DNA of 64,000 nt from Maritimibacter sp. DP1N21-5 (GTDB taxonomy: Bacteria; Pseudomonadota; Alphaproteobacteria; Rhodobacterales; Rhodobacteraceae). The notes under the pieces are model-generated. The model had not been told where the DNA came from and made no database searches. It saw only the letters and a list, made by a program, of their open reading frames with translations. Shown here in pieces: positions 9,011 to 18,050 of the stretch (position 1 is its first letter; each line of letters starts with the position of its first letter). The stretch spans positions 1,674,001-1,738,000 of the forward strand of contig NZ_JAHUZF010000006.1 in the NCBI RefSeq assembly GCF_019218295.1, written 5' to 3'. Made by a program: the position numbers and the translations under genes.

Positions 9011-9088
9011 GTCCCATGACTGTCCCGGCCGGGGTTTCCCTACCCTCCCCGGCCATGACCCGGAGCTTCCCGGCTCCGGGTCTTTCTT
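9011..9088 (+). ncRNA. candidate small RNA, tandem copy 1
   Basis: About 78 bases. After GTCCCATGACTGTCCC comes a perfect 8-bp stem (GGCCGGGG 9027-9034 with CCCCGGCC 9047-9054) carrying a 12-base pyrimidine-rich loop (TTTCCCTACCCT). A 10-bp terminator stem follows (9057-9066 with 9073-9082) with a T-rich tail at 9083-9088. The first 45 bases recur with one change at 9197, and the terminator stems differ yet stay paired, which supports conserved RNA structure. The C/U-rich loop could pair with Shine-Dalgarno sequences, as in CcsR/AbcR-like alphaproteobacterial sRNAs; membership of a known family is not established. Confidence 0.65.
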
Positions 9089-9162
9089 CGTGCACTTCCT
9101 TGCTCACCTGCATCCCCGAAAATGCCTCTCGCCTAGGCACGCAAAAATTTCTGCGCGCCGAG

Positions 9163-9187
9163 GGAACCGGATGCGCTCGCCGTGCGT
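9163..9187 (+). promoter_or_regulatory. putative alternative-sigma promoter of sRNA copy 2
   Basis: GGAACCG at 9163-9169 and GCGT at 9184-9187 have the same spacing, and the same 34-base distance to the RNA start, as in front of copy 1. Conservation of just these two boxes between otherwise different upstream sequences is the main evidence for a promoter. Confidence 0.5.
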
Positions 9188-9196
9188 AGTTCAAAT

Positions 9197-9276
9197 GTCC
9201 CATGACTGTCCCGGCCGGGGTTCCCCTACCCTCCCCGGCCACCAGACCCGAAGCCTGTCCCGGCTTCGGGTCTTTT
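9197..9276 (+). ncRNA. candidate small RNA, tandem copy 2
   Basis: About 80 bases, near-identical to copy 1 over its first 45 bases. The 8-bp stem (9213-9220 with 9233-9240) carries the loop TTCCCCTACCCT. A 12-bp terminator stem (AGACCCGAAGCC at 9244-9255 with 9262-9273) has loop TGTCCC and ends in TTTT. The terminator differs from copy 1 by paired changes that keep the stem intact. It lies 108 bases after copy 1 and is convergent with the asparaginase gene that ends at 9302. Confidence 0.65.
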
Positions 9277-9301
9277 CATGTGGCCGGCATGGGTCCCGGG
9301 A

Positions 9302-10162
9302 TCAGCCCGGCGTATCCAGCCAAAGCCGCACGAAGGCCGCCGCGGGCGTTTCGCGGCCGCCATTCTCGACCCCGGCATCCCAGAGCGGCGCTCCGGCAGC
9401 ATAGCTTCCGGGAACGAGCCCGCCCGCCTCGCATTGGCTGACCGCGCGGAGGCGAAGGCCACGGGCCGTGGCCTCGGACAGGGCGGCCAGAAGGTCAGGG
9501 TCATGCATGACCGTGCCCGCACCAAACACGCGCAGCACGGCAGCATCGAGCGTGCCAAGGGCCGCGCGCACCATCGCCGCCGGAAGACCGGGGGTCAGGG
9601 CGAGTACGGCCACGCGCCGGTCGGGATCGAAGCGGCGGCGTGAGGGCACGGGAAGCGGATCTTGCGGCACGGCGCGGAAGGCATCGTCCCCAACGGTGTC
9701 ATGCTTGACGAGGGCCCCGGCATCGAGGATGCGGCGTGCGAAGGCGCAATTCACCCCGGTCCAGTTCGGATCGAGCAACGTGACCACGGCAAGGTTCAGG
9801 TTCGCCCTCGCGCCCTCACCCGCCCCAAGTGGCGCCATCGCCCCGCACAGCATGACGCGCGCCCCGGTCCCGGCCAGCGTCTGCGACAGCGCCGCGCCGG
9901 TGTAGCTCATCGTGTCGGTGCCATGAGTTACGAGAACAGAGTGATCGGGATGGGCCGCGATCAGGTCAAGCATGGCGTTCCAATGCCCGGGTCCGACATC
10001 GGCACTGTCCAGAAGCGGATCGAAGACATGGATGGCAAGTGTCACATGCTCGGGGAGCATCGCCGCGACGGCGGCCTCCACCCGCCCGGCCTCGGGCACC
10101 AGACCCTTCGGCCCGGGAACCATGCCGATTGTGCCACCTGTGTGGATGAGGAGAAACTTCAT
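9302..10162 (-). CDS. asparaginase (type I/II family)
   Basis: A 286-residue L-asparaginase-family enzyme that hydrolyses asparagine to aspartate and ammonia. The first catalytic motif HTGGTIG (T11) is near the N-terminus, and the second, VTHGTDTMSYTG (T79, T82, D83), follows. No signal peptide is seen, so it is probably cytoplasmic. The reading frame extends to 10225, but MKFLLIHTGGTIG from 10162 is the natural start. At 286 residues it is a little shorter than typical bacterial enzymes (about 320-340). It is a single gene, divergent from the AI-2E permease. Confidence 0.88.
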   Translation of the reverse strand: MKFLLIHTGGTIGMVPGPKGLVPEAGRVEAAVAAMLPEHVTLAIHVFDPLLDSADVGPGHWNAMLDLIAAHPDHSVLVTHGTDTMSYTGAALSQTLAGTGARVMLCGAMAPLGAGEGARANLNLAVVTLLDPNWTGVNCAFARRILDAGALVKHDTVGDDAFRAVPQDPLPVPSRRRFDPDRRVAVLALTPGLPAAMVRAALGTLDAAVLRVFGAGTVMHDPDLLAALSEATARGLRLRAVSQCEAGGLVPGSYAAGAPLWDAGVENGGRETPAAAFVRLWLDTPG

Positions 10163-10263
10163 GTGATCGGTATGCGGCGAGTTCCCGCGCCGTTCAACCT
10201 TGATCCCCCGCCCGCCTTCCGCCAAGACTGCACCGAAGCCAATGCCCCGGTGAAGGACCCGCC

Positions 10264-11349
10264 ATGACCCTGTCCGTCAGCACGCAAGCGAAATACTGGG
10301 GGATCGCCGCCCTCGTATTCTTTGCTCTGCTCTATCTCCTTGGCGACGTGATCCTGCCTTTCCTGCTCGGGGGCGCCATCGCCTATTTCCTCGATCCGAT
10401 CGCGGACAAGCTCGAAGCCATCGGGTTCAGGCGGATCTGGGCGACCGTGACCATCACGATAATCGGGCTCCTCGTGTTCACCCTGATGATCCTGCTCATC
10501 GTGCCGACGCTGGTGCAGCAGACCACCGAGCTTTTCGACGCGGTTCCACAGATCGCCACGAGCCTGCGCGAATGGCTCGTGGCCCAGTTCCCCGACGTGG
10601 TGAACGAGGAAAGCGTGCTCCGGCAGTCGCTCGATGGTGTCGCCGCGACCATTCAGGAACGGGGTGGCGAGCTTCTCAACGCGATCCTCACCTCGGCGCA
10701 GAGCGTAATCTCCGTCGTCGTCTTACTGGTCGTCGTTCCCGTGGTGACCTTCTATCTCCTGTGGGACTGGGACCGGATGGTGGCCGCCATCGACGATCTT
10801 CTGCCCCGCGATCACGCACCCACCATCCGCTATCTGGCGAGCGAGGTGGACAAGACGCTGGCGAGCTTCATCCGGGGACAGGGCACGGTCTGCCTGATCC
10901 TGGGCACCTTCTACGCCGTCGCGCTCATGATTGCGGGACTGTCCTTCGGCCTGATCGTGGGCGCCATCGCGGGGGCCCTGACCTTCATTCCCTATATCGG
11001 AGCGCTGGTGGGCGGGGCGCTCGCCATCGGGCTCGCCTTCTTCCAGTTCTGGGGGGAATGGTGGCACATCGCCATCGTCGCGGGCATCTTCGTGATCGGC
11101 CAGTTCCTCGAAGGCAACTTCCTCACCCCGAACCTCGTGGGCTCCTCGGTCGGGCTGCATCCGGTCTGGCTCATCTTCGCCCTGTCAGCCTTCGGCACGC
11201 TCTTCGGCTTCGTCGGGATGCTGGTCGCGGTGCCGGTCGCAGCGGCCCTTGGCGTGGTGCTGCGGTATTTCATCGGGCGCTACAAGGAGGGGCGGCTCTA
11301 CAAGGGCCTGTCCGAGGGTGCGCTCCTGCCGGAAGACACGGTCGAGTAA
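10264..11349 (+). CDS. AI-2E family transporter (PerM-like)
   Basis: A 361-residue inner-membrane protein with about seven to eight hydrophobic segments and a soluble loop in the middle (about residues 90-150). The motifs LPFLLGGAIAYFLDPIAD at the start and EGNFLTPNLVGSSVGLHPVW near residue 280 are those of the AI-2E/PerM family. Members have been linked to autoinducer-2 export or Na+/H+ exchange; the substrate here is unknown. The stop overlaps the hdaA start by one base, an arrangement that couples their translation. Confidence 0.9.
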   Translation: MTLSVSTQAKYWGIAALVFFALLYLLGDVILPFLLGGAIAYFLDPIADKLEAIGFRRIWATVTITIIGLLVFTLMILLIVPTLVQQTTELFDAVPQIATSLREWLVAQFPDVVNEESVLRQSLDGVAATIQERGGELLNAILTSAQSVISVVVLLVVVPVVTFYLLWDWDRMVAAIDDLLPRDHAPTIRYLASEVDKTLASFIRGQGTVCLILGTFYAVALMIAGLSFGLIVGAIAGALTFIPYIGALVGGALAIGLAFFQFWGEWWHIAIVAGIFVIGQFLEGNFLTPNLVGSSVGLHPVWLIFALSAFGTLFGFVGMLVAVPVAAALGVVLRYFIGRYKEGRLYKGLSEGALLPEDTVE

Positions 11350-12032
11350 TGCCCAGGCAACTGGCGTTCGACCTGCCCGTGCGCACCTCGCGGGAGCGCG
11401 GGGACTTCTTCATTGCCGAGAGCAACGCCGTGGCGCTGGCCGCGATCGAGCGCTGGCGCGACTGGCCGGGCAAGAAGCTCGTGCTGACCGGGCCAGAAGG
11501 ATCGGGCAAATCGCATCTGGTGGAAGTCTGGGCGAGCCTGTCGGGGGCCGACGTCATCTCGGCCCGGCGCCTGACCGAGGCTGCGGTCGACACGCTGGCC
11601 GGACACAACGTGGCGGTCGAGGACGCGGACCGGATCGCGGGCGACACCGAGGCCGAGACGACGCTCTTTCACCTTCACAACCTCGTCCTTGCCGAAGGGG
11701 GCGCGCTCCTCGTCACCTCGCGGCTCGCGCCAAGCCGCTGGGGGCTCGAGTTGCCCGACCTCGCGAGCCGGATGGAGGGCACGCCCTCGGTCGCGCTGGA
11801 CACGCCCGACGAGGCCCTGATGAGCGCGGTTCTCGTCAAGCTCTTCGACGACCGGCAGATTGCCGTCACCCCGCCGCTCGTCGCCTATCTCGCACCACGC
11901 CTGCCCCGGTCGCTCGCTTCCGCGCAGGATTTCGTCGCGCGTCTGGACCAGGAGGCGCTGGCCGCAGGCAAACCCGTGGGCCGGCGGCTTGCCGCGCGAT
12001 TGCTGGACAAAACGGGTGACGGGCAGGCATAA
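11349..12032 (+). CDS. hdaA: HdaA, DnaA-related regulator of replication initiation
   Basis: A 227-residue protein similar to the AAA+ domain of DnaA but lacking its DNA-binding domain. The start MPRQLAFDLPVR fits Hda-type proteins, whose N-terminal QL-x-L/F segment binds the beta clamp. The Walker A motif is GPEGSGKS (about residues 45-52). Instead of a canonical Walker B, VAVEDADRI is present, as in Hda relatives. In Caulobacter, HdaA promotes DnaA-ATP hydrolysis after replication starts; the same role is inferred here. It overlaps the upstream permease by one base and is followed closely by ppk. Confidence 0.85.
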   Translation: MPRQLAFDLPVRTSRERGDFFIAESNAVALAAIERWRDWPGKKLVLTGPEGSGKSHLVEVWASLSGADVISARRLTEAAVDTLAGHNVAVEDADRIAGDTEAETTLFHLHNLVLAEGGALLVTSRLAPSRWGLELPDLASRMEGTPSVALDTPDEALMSAVLVKLFDDRQIAVTPPLVAYLAPRLPRSLASAQDFVARLDQEALAAGKPVGRRLAARLLDKTGDGQA

Positions 12033-12053
12033 CGTCATGGAACGGTTACGTTC

Positions 12054-14285
12054 ATGCCGGATACACCGCCCATGCCAGACGACAGCACGAACATCCCCGA
12101 CCACGCCCCGACGCTGAACCCGGATTTCCTCGAGACCGCGTTCCCGACGCCCGTGACCCTGCCGCCCGAGGCCTATGAAGGCTCGAAGAGGTTCTTCAAC
12201 CGGGAGCTGTCGTGGCTCGGCTTCAACTGGCGCGTGCTGGAAGAAGCCGCGAACCTGCGGGTGCCGCTGCTCGAACGGCTCAGGTTCCTGTCGATTTCGG
12301 CCACGAACCTTGACGAGTTTTATACCGTGCGCGTCGCCGGCCTGCGCGAGCTGGCCAAGGCGGGCAACACGACCCCGGGTGCCGACGGGCTCTCGCCCGC
12401 CGAACAGCTCGTGCTGATCAACGCCGATGCCCGCAAGCTCATGACGCAGCAACAGGAAACCTTCGATGCACTGACCCGCGAAATGTCGGATCAGGGCATC
12501 GTCATCTGCACGCGCGGCAAGCTGACCAAGGCGGACCACACCTATCTTGAAGGCGTTTTCCTCAACCGGGTCTTCCCGGTGCTTTCACCTTTGGCCATCG
12601 ACCCGGCCCACCCCTTCCCCTTCATTCCCAACACCGGCTTCTCGCTCGCCCTGCAACTCGAGCGGGTGTCGGACAAGCGCAAGCTTCAGGCGCTTCTGCC
12701 GATCCCGCATCAGATCGACCGTTTCGTGCGCCTGCCCGAACGCAACGGCGCCGCACGGTTCCTGCCGCTCGAAGAGCTGCTCCTGCTCAACATCGGTTCG
12801 CTCTTTCCGGGCTATGCCGTGGCCGGCCACTGCGCCTTCCGCGTGCTGCGCGACAGCGATCTCGAGGTCGAGGACGAGGCCGAAGACCTTGTGCGCGAGT
12901 TCGAGACCGCGCTGAAACGCCGGCGCCGGGGCGAAGTCGTGCGCATGAAGATCTCGGCCAAGGCACCCGAGGCGCTGCAGGCGCTGATCAAGCGGGAACT
13001 GCATGTCTCCGACGACGAGGTGGTCGAGGTCGACGGGCTGATCGGCATGTCGGACCTGTCGGAACTGGTGCTAGATGAACGTCCCGACCTGCTCTGGCCC
13101 ACCTTCAATCCCCGCGTCCCCGAGCGGGTGCGCGACCACGAAGGCGATATCTTTGCCGCGATCCGGCAAAAGGACATGCTGCTTCATCACCCCTACGAGA
13201 CCTTCGACATGGTGGTGAAGTTCCTGGAACAGGCCGCGCTCGATCCCGACGTCGTCGCGATCAAGCAGACGCTATATCGAACGTCGCGCAACTCGCCCAT
13301 CGTGGGGGCGCTGTGCGAGGCCGCCGAGGCGGGCAAGTCCGTTACCGCGCTCGTGGAACTGAAGGCCCGCTTCGACGAGGCCGCGAACATCCGCCAGTCC
13401 CGCAGGCTCGAACGCGCGGGGGCGCATGTGGTCTATGGCTTCATGAACTACAAGACCCACGCCAAGATCTCGACCGTGGTGCGGCGCGAGGGCGACGATC
13501 TTGTCACCTACACGCATTTTGGCACGGGCAACTACCACCCGATCACCGCGCGGATCTACACGGACGTGTCGCTCTTCACCTGCGACTCGGCCTTGGGGCG
13601 CGATGCGACGCGGGTCTTCAACTATCTCTCCGGCTACGCACAGCCCGAGGGGCTTGAAAAACTGGCGATTTCGCCTCTGACACTGAAGTCCACCCTACTC
13701 GACATGATCGCCGCCGAAGGCGCCCATGCCGAGGCGGGCCGGCCCGCGGAAATCTGGGCCAAGATGAACAGCCTCATCGAGGAGGACGTGATCGATGCGC
13801 TCTATGCAGCCAGCCAGCGCGGCGTGAAGATCACCCTTGTCGTGCGGGGCATCTGCGGGCTCAGGCCCGGGATCGTCGGCCTGTCGGAAAACATCCGGGT
13901 GAAGTCCATCGTAGGCCGTTTCCTTGAGCATTCGCGCATCGTCTGTTTCGGGAACGGGCATGGCCTGCCGTCCAAGAAATGCCGGGTCTTCATGTCCTCA
14001 GCCGACTGGATGGGCCGCAATCTCAATCGCCGGGTGGAAACACTGGTCGAGACGACGAACCCCACGGTGAAGGCCCAGATCGTGTCGCAGATCATGGCCG
14101 CGAACCTGCACGATCAGGCGCAAAGCTGGGTCATGCAGCCGGACGGGTCGTTCCTGCGCCCTGACGTGGCAGCGATGGAGAACCCTTTCTCCTGCCACCG
14201 GTTCTTCATGGAATATCCCTCGCTCTCGGGACGCGGCAGCGCCGGGGCCTCGGACGTGCCGGAGCTTGCCCACAGCCACGACTGA
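12054..14285 (+). CDS. ppk1: polyphosphate kinase 1
   Basis: A 743-residue enzyme that reversibly polymerises ATP gamma-phosphate into polyphosphate. The N-terminal domain contains [19 protein letters not shown] and [16 protein letters not shown], both hallmark PPK1 blocks. The two active-site histidines are at H469 (YKTHAKIS, the autophosphorylated residue) and H626 ([10 protein letters not shown]). The length is normal. A second in-frame ATG (MPDDSTN) lies six codons in and could be the start. It is 21 bases after hdaA and 105 bases before the Ppx/GppA gene, which degrades the same polymer. Confidence 0.96.
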   Translation: MPDTPPMPDDSTNIPDHAPTLNPDFLETAFPTPVTLPPEAYEGSKRFFNRELSWLGFNWRVLEEAANLRVPLLERLRFLSISATNLDEFYTVRVAGLRELAKAGNTTPGADGLSPAEQLVLINADARKLMTQQQETFDALTREMSDQGIVICTRGKLTKADHTYLEGVFLNRVFPVLSPLAIDPAHPFPFIPNTGFSLALQLERVSDKRKLQALLPIPHQIDRFVRLPERNGAARFLPLEELLLLNIGSLFPGYAVAGHCAFRVLRDSDLEVEDEAEDLVREFETALKRRRRGEVVRMKISAKAPEALQALIKRELHVSDDEVVEVDGLIGMSDLSELVLDERPDLLWPTFNPRVPERVRDHEGDIFAAIRQKDMLLHHPYETFDMVVKFLEQAALDPDVVAIKQTLYRTSRNSPIVGALCEAAEAGKSVTALVELKARFDEAANIRQSRRLERAGAHVVYGFMNYKTHAKISTVVRREGDDLVTYTHFGTGNYHPITARIYTDVSLFTCDSALGRDATRVFNYLSGYAQPEGLEKLAISPLTLKSTLLDMIAAEGAHAEAGRPAEIWAKMNSLIEEDVIDALYAASQRGVKITLVVRGICGLRPGIVGLSENIRVKSIVGRFLEHSRIVCFGNGHGLPSKKCRVFMSSADWMGRNLNRRVETLVETTNPTVKAQIVSQIMAANLHDQAQSWVMQPDGSFLRPDVAAMENPFSCHRFFMEYPSLSGRGSAGASDVPELAHSHD

Positions 14286-14390
14286 CGCGGCGCCCTGAAC
14301 ATTACGTCCTTGTCCGCGTTGGGCAAAAACGGCTTGCGACGAGGCCCGCACGCGGGTCATAAGCGGCAGGAGGCCAACCGGGAGACCCGC

Positions 14391-15929
14391 ATGGACGGAA
14401 CCGAGGAACGCAACTGGGGCCCCTTTGGGCGGCCTCTGTTCGAGGACCCTTCCACCCGAAACCTGAGCCGTGTGGGCGTGGTCGACATCGGGTCGAACTC
14501 GGTGCGTATGGTGGTGTTCGACGGGGCGGCGCGCAGCCCGGCCTATTTCTACAACGAAAAGATCATGTGCGGTCTCGGCACCGGGATTGCGGAAAGCGGG
14601 CGCCTGCATCCCGAGGGCCGGATCCGCGCGCTGAAGGCGATCAAGCGATTTCAGTTGCTCGCGGCCGGGATGAAACTGCCCCCTCTGACCGCCGTGGCCA
14701 CCGCCGCCGTGCGCGACGCCGAGGACGGGCCGGACTTTCGCGAAGAGGTTCTGCGCGAGACGGGGCTCACCATGCATGTCATTGACGGGCTGGAAGAGGC
14801 GCGGCTGTCGGCGCAGGGCGTGCTTCTGGGCTGGCCGGACGCCAATGGCCTCATGTGCGATATCGGCGGCTCGTCGATGGAGCTTGCCGTGATCCAGAAC
14901 GGCGAAGTGGGCAAGCGCGTGACTTCGGGACTGGGTCCCTTGAAGCTCGCCGGGATCAAGGGCGGGAAGAAGGCGCTGAAGGCGCATATCGACGAAACGC
15001 TCGCCCGGCTCGCCGAAGAGGTCGGAACCGGACACGAACGACTGTTCCTCGTCGGCGGCTCATGGCGGGCCATCGCGCGGCTCGACATGCACCGGCGCAA
15101 TTACCCGCTGACCGTCCTGCACGAATACCGCATGTCCCCTTCTGCCCTCGCCTCCACGCTCAAGTGGATCGGCAAGGTCGATCTGGAAGAGGTCCGCGCC
15201 CATACCGGCACGTCATCGTCTCGTATGTCACTGGTGCCGACCGCCGCCGAGGTGCTCAAACGCCTGACCCGCACCTTCCGGCCCAAGGAAATCGCGGTCT
15301 CGTCTTACGGCATCCGCGAGGGCATGCTTTACGAACAGATGCCTGACCGGCTGCGGGCGCGCGATCCGCTGATCGAGGCCTGCCGCTTTGCCGAACAGAA
15401 AGACGCGCGGATGCCGGGCTTCGGCAAGTCGCTCTATGCCTTCATCCGGCCCCTCGTCGCCACCGACCCCGCGCCCCGCCGACGGATCGTGAAGGCGGCC
15501 TGCCTGCTTCACGACGTGACCTGGCGGGCGCATCCGGATTATCGCCACGAGGTCTGTTTCGACAATGCTACGCGGGCAAACCTTGGCGGGCTGACCCATT
15601 CCGAGCGGGTGTTTCTGGGGCTGTCGCTTCTGCACCGCTACAAAAACAGCCGCGACGACAGTCCGTTCGAGGATCTCTTCGGCCTGCTCACCGAAAAGGA
15701 AATCGCGCGGGCCGAGGTCGTCGGAAAGGCGATGCGGTTCGGGGCCATGTTCGCGGTCGACGAGCCGCACAAGAAGGCCGAGCTTCTCTATCGCCCGAAA
15801 AAGCACGAACTGCATCTGACCATCAAGCCGGACGCTGCCGGGCTTTACGGCGAAGTCGCCGAGGCGCGGTTCCAGAGCCTCTGCCAGGCGCTGGGGGCGG
15901 AGCCCATGGTCAGGATCAAGGACTTCTGA
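14391..15929 (+). CDS. ppx: exopolyphosphatase (Ppx/GppA family)
   Basis: A 512-residue ASKHA-fold phosphatase that removes phosphate from polyphosphate ends and/or pppGpp. The phosphate-binding loop is VVDIGSNSVRMVVFDG (about residues 30-45); TAVATAAVRDAEDG and CDIGGSSMELAVI are the next two sugar-kinase-like motifs. The C-terminal half resembles the HD-like domain of longer Ppx proteins (KAACLLHDVTWRAHPDYRHE). The ATG at 14391 is preceded by CCGGGAGA and replaces a longer frame from 14310. Pairing with ppk1 suggests joint control of polyphosphate levels. Confidence 0.93.
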   Translation: MDGTEERNWGPFGRPLFEDPSTRNLSRVGVVDIGSNSVRMVVFDGAARSPAYFYNEKIMCGLGTGIAESGRLHPEGRIRALKAIKRFQLLAAGMKLPPLTAVATAAVRDAEDGPDFREEVLRETGLTMHVIDGLEEARLSAQGVLLGWPDANGLMCDIGGSSMELAVIQNGEVGKRVTSGLGPLKLAGIKGGKKALKAHIDETLARLAEEVGTGHERLFLVGGSWRAIARLDMHRRNYPLTVLHEYRMSPSALASTLKWIGKVDLEEVRAHTGTSSSRMSLVPTAAEVLKRLTRTFRPKEIAVSSYGIREGMLYEQMPDRLRARDPLIEACRFAEQKDARMPGFGKSLYAFIRPLVATDPAPRRRIVKAACLLHDVTWRAHPDYRHEVCFDNATRANLGGLTHSERVFLGLSLLHRYKNSRDDSPFEDLFGLLTEKEIARAEVVGKAMRFGAMFAVDEPHKKAELLYRPKKHELHLTIKPDAAGLYGEVAEARFQSLCQALGAEPMVRIKDF

Positions 15930-15936
15930 GCCGCCC

Positions 15937-16251
15937 TTAAAGCTCGGTCCCCTCGGGCGCCTCGATCATTTCGTCTTCGGGCATCGGCGTTTTGCGGCGA
16001 ATGATGATGTCGCCATTGGGCAGCCGCTCGGGAGCTTCGTAGTCGGTCAGATCGTCCAGATCCTCGAGCATCTCGCGCCAGGCATCCGCCACATCGCGCG
16101 ACAGGGGCTCGAGCTCTTCCGACAATCCTTCGAGAAGCAGGCGAAACGCCTCGCTCATCTTGTCACGTCCCTGTTCGCCCTCGGTGTCCGACTGGGCGAA
16201 GACAGGAAGGGCGAGCGAAACGCAGAGGGCGATCAGGATCAATTTTCTCAT
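15937..16251 (-). CDS. small exported protein of unknown function
   Basis: A 104-residue protein with a signal peptide (MRKLILIALCVSLALPVFAQ). The mature part is acidic and mostly helical (EAFRLLLEGLSEELEPLSRD), ending in a short PNGDIIIRRKTP segment that looks like a beta hairpin. I recognise similar AAA+-independent exported proteins in Rhodobacteraceae but no named domain. The start at 16251 is chosen to place the signal peptide at the N-terminus. It converges on ppx with a 7-base gap. Confidence 0.75.
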   Translation of the reverse strand: MRKLILIALCVSLALPVFAQSDTEGEQGRDKMSEAFRLLLEGLSEELEPLSRDVADAWREMLEDLDDLTDYEAPERLPNGDIIIRRKTPMPEDEMIEAPEGTEL

Positions 16252-16308
16252 GAAGAGAATATGGGGCGCCGGCACGGGCGCTCAAGATGTGTGGACGAAA
16301 TGCCCCGA

Positions 16309-17337
16309 TCAGATGGGCAGATCGACGCTGACCGGGAAATGATCCGAGGCCGCCAGCAGCGCATCGCGCAGTTCGGGTGTCTCGTAGCAGACGGGGTCGT
16401 CGAAGGGGTGCCAGATACGCCAGTCGGGCGAGAGCGCGGCGAGGTCGGGCGAGACCATGACATAATCTAGGAGCGCCTGAAGGAAGCGCTTCTCCTGCCG
16501 GATGTAGAAGCGCGCCGTGACCGGCATGGCGCCCACACGCGTGGAGAGCGCGAGGCGGGCGTGCGGGTCATAAAGCTGCGCTGCACCGCCCTCGCCCAGC
16601 ACGATCTCGACCCCGGAACGACCGAAGAGCTTTTCGTATTCATCGAGCCCCGGACCATCGTTGAAATCGCCCAGCACGATCAGGCTCTCGCCCGCGATCA
16701 GATGCTCGTCCACCCTTTGCCGAAGCCAGATGCACTGCGCCATCTGCTTGCGCCGGTTCTCGATCGCGATGCGCGTGATCTCTTCGGGATCGTTCGAGCC
16801 GTAGGGGGCTTTCGATTTGGCGTGCACCCCGATGAGCCGCATCTCGCGCCCGCTGGGCAGATGGGTGAGCGCGACCTCGAGCGGCGGCTTCGACCAAGTG
16901 ACGAGCTCGGGTGCCGCATCAATATCGAGGTCGATCCGAAACGTGCCGTCAAACCGGGGCGCGTCCGGGGCGCCCTTCTTGCCGGTTTCATGCCCGATGG
17001 GGTCGTGCCGGGCCGCGATCACGGCGGGATCGTAAAGCAGCGCGATTTCCTGCTGGGTCTGGTTCTCAAACCCCAGAAGCGCCCGCGAGGTGCGAAGATC
17101 GAAGGTGCGTGCGAAGTTTTCCAGCGCCGTGACGGTCGAGCGGCGGCGGCTCTCGTCGGGGGCCTCGATGATCATGACCGCGTCGGCGTCCATCGCGGTA
17201 AAGACGATCCCCAGAGCCGCCAGTTGATCCGCGCGGGTCACGTTGTGGCGCGCCGACCAGCCGTCATCCGCCAGAAGCCCGCCTTCCTTGTCGAAGAGGT
17301 TGTCGAACCATTCGACGTTGTAGGTCGCGATCCGCAT
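16309..17337 (-). CDS. endonuclease/exonuclease/phosphatase family protein
   Basis: A 342-residue EEP-fold protein. MRIATYNVEWFDNLF carries the catalytic Asn, IIEAPDES the metal-binding Glu, LIVLGDFNDGPG the Asp-x-Asn pair, and ASDHFPVSVDL the C-terminal Asp-His pair, all in the expected order. No signal peptide is seen. The family covers nucleases and lipid phosphatases, so the substrate is unknown. The start is at 17337, where the ATG overlaps the stop of the upstream TerB-DnaJ gene by one base; a longer frame through that gene is an artefact. Confidence 0.88.
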   Translation of the reverse strand: MRIATYNVEWFDNLFDKEGGLLADDGWSARHNVTRADQLAALGIVFTAMDADAVMIIEAPDESRRRSTVTALENFARTFDLRTSRALLGFENQTQQEIALLYDPAVIAARHDPIGHETGKKGAPDAPRFDGTFRIDLDIDAAPELVTWSKPPLEVALTHLPSGREMRLIGVHAKSKAPYGSNDPEEITRIAIENRRKQMAQCIWLRQRVDEHLIAGESLIVLGDFNDGPGLDEYEKLFGRSGVEIVLGEGGAAQLYDPHARLALSTRVGAMPVTARFYIRQEKRFLQALLDYVMVSPDLAALSPDWRIWHPFDDPVCYETPELRDALLAASDHFPVSVDLPI

Positions 17338-18020
17338 CAGGCCGCCGCGCTCTGGATCTCTTCCCAGGCGCGGTTGATCGCGATGAGCTGTTTCTCGGCA
17401 AGCTTCACGGCCTCCTCCGGCACGCCACGTGCAATGAGCTGGTCGGGGTGGCTTTCGCGCACCTGGCGCCGCCATTCCGCCCGGATGTCCTCGATCGACA
17501 TGTCCGGGCTCACGCCAAGGACGGTGTAGGGGTCGGGCGCCGCATCGGGCACGAACCGCGCGCGGAGCGCCCGGAACCGGCGCTCGTCGATCCCGAAGAT
17601 GCGGGCCACCTGCTTCAGAAACTCGTTCTCTGCCGGGTGATATTGCCCGTCCGCCACGGCGATGTAGAAGAGCCCCTCCATCAGGTCGCAAAGCGCCGGG
17701 TCGCCCTGTCCGAACATGCGCGCGATCCTTTCGGCGTAGAGTTCGAAACCGGCAACGTCCGTGCGCGCGAGGTTGAAGACCCGCGCGGCATTCTGTTCCT
17801 CGGATGCGGGAATCGTGAAAACCTCGCGAAAGGCCGACACCTCGTTGCGGGTCACCTCGCCGTCGGCTTTCGCCATCTTGGCGCCAAGGGCGATGACGGC
17901 GATGGCGAAGGCCGCCGACCGTTCCGGCGGCGTGCCGGAAAACCGCGAAAAGACCTCGGACAGGCTTTCGCCTTTCGCGAGCGCGGCAAGGGCTTCGGTG
18001 ATACGGGTCCAGAGCGACAT
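17337..18020 (-). CDS. TerB-DnaJ co-chaperone (DjlA-like)
   Basis: A 227-residue protein. An N-terminal TerB domain (about residues 35-150; AKMAKADGEVTRNEV, YIAVADGQYHPAENEFL) is joined to a C-terminal J domain (about 165-227; PYTVLGVSPDMSIEDIRAEW, then the essential HPD in ESHPDQL). This order is that of DjlA/DjiA co-chaperones that stimulate DnaK, but the N-terminal membrane anchor of E. coli DjlA is absent. MSLWTRITEAL at 18020 is preferred to the longer start at 18038. It is translationally coupled to the EEP gene downstream. Confidence 0.88.
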   Translation of the reverse strand: MSLWTRITEALAALAKGESLSEVFSRFSGTPPERSAAFAIAVIALGAKMAKADGEVTRNEVSAFREVFTIPASEEQNAARVFNLARTDVAGFELYAERIARMFGQGDPALCDLMEGLFYIAVADGQYHPAENEFLKQVARIFGIDERRFRALRARFVPDAAPDPYTVLGVSPDMSIEDIRAEWRRQVRESHPDQLIARGVPEEAVKLAEKQLIAINRAWEEIQSAAA

Positions 18021-18050
18021 GGGCCGATCTAACATCAATTGGACGGTCGG

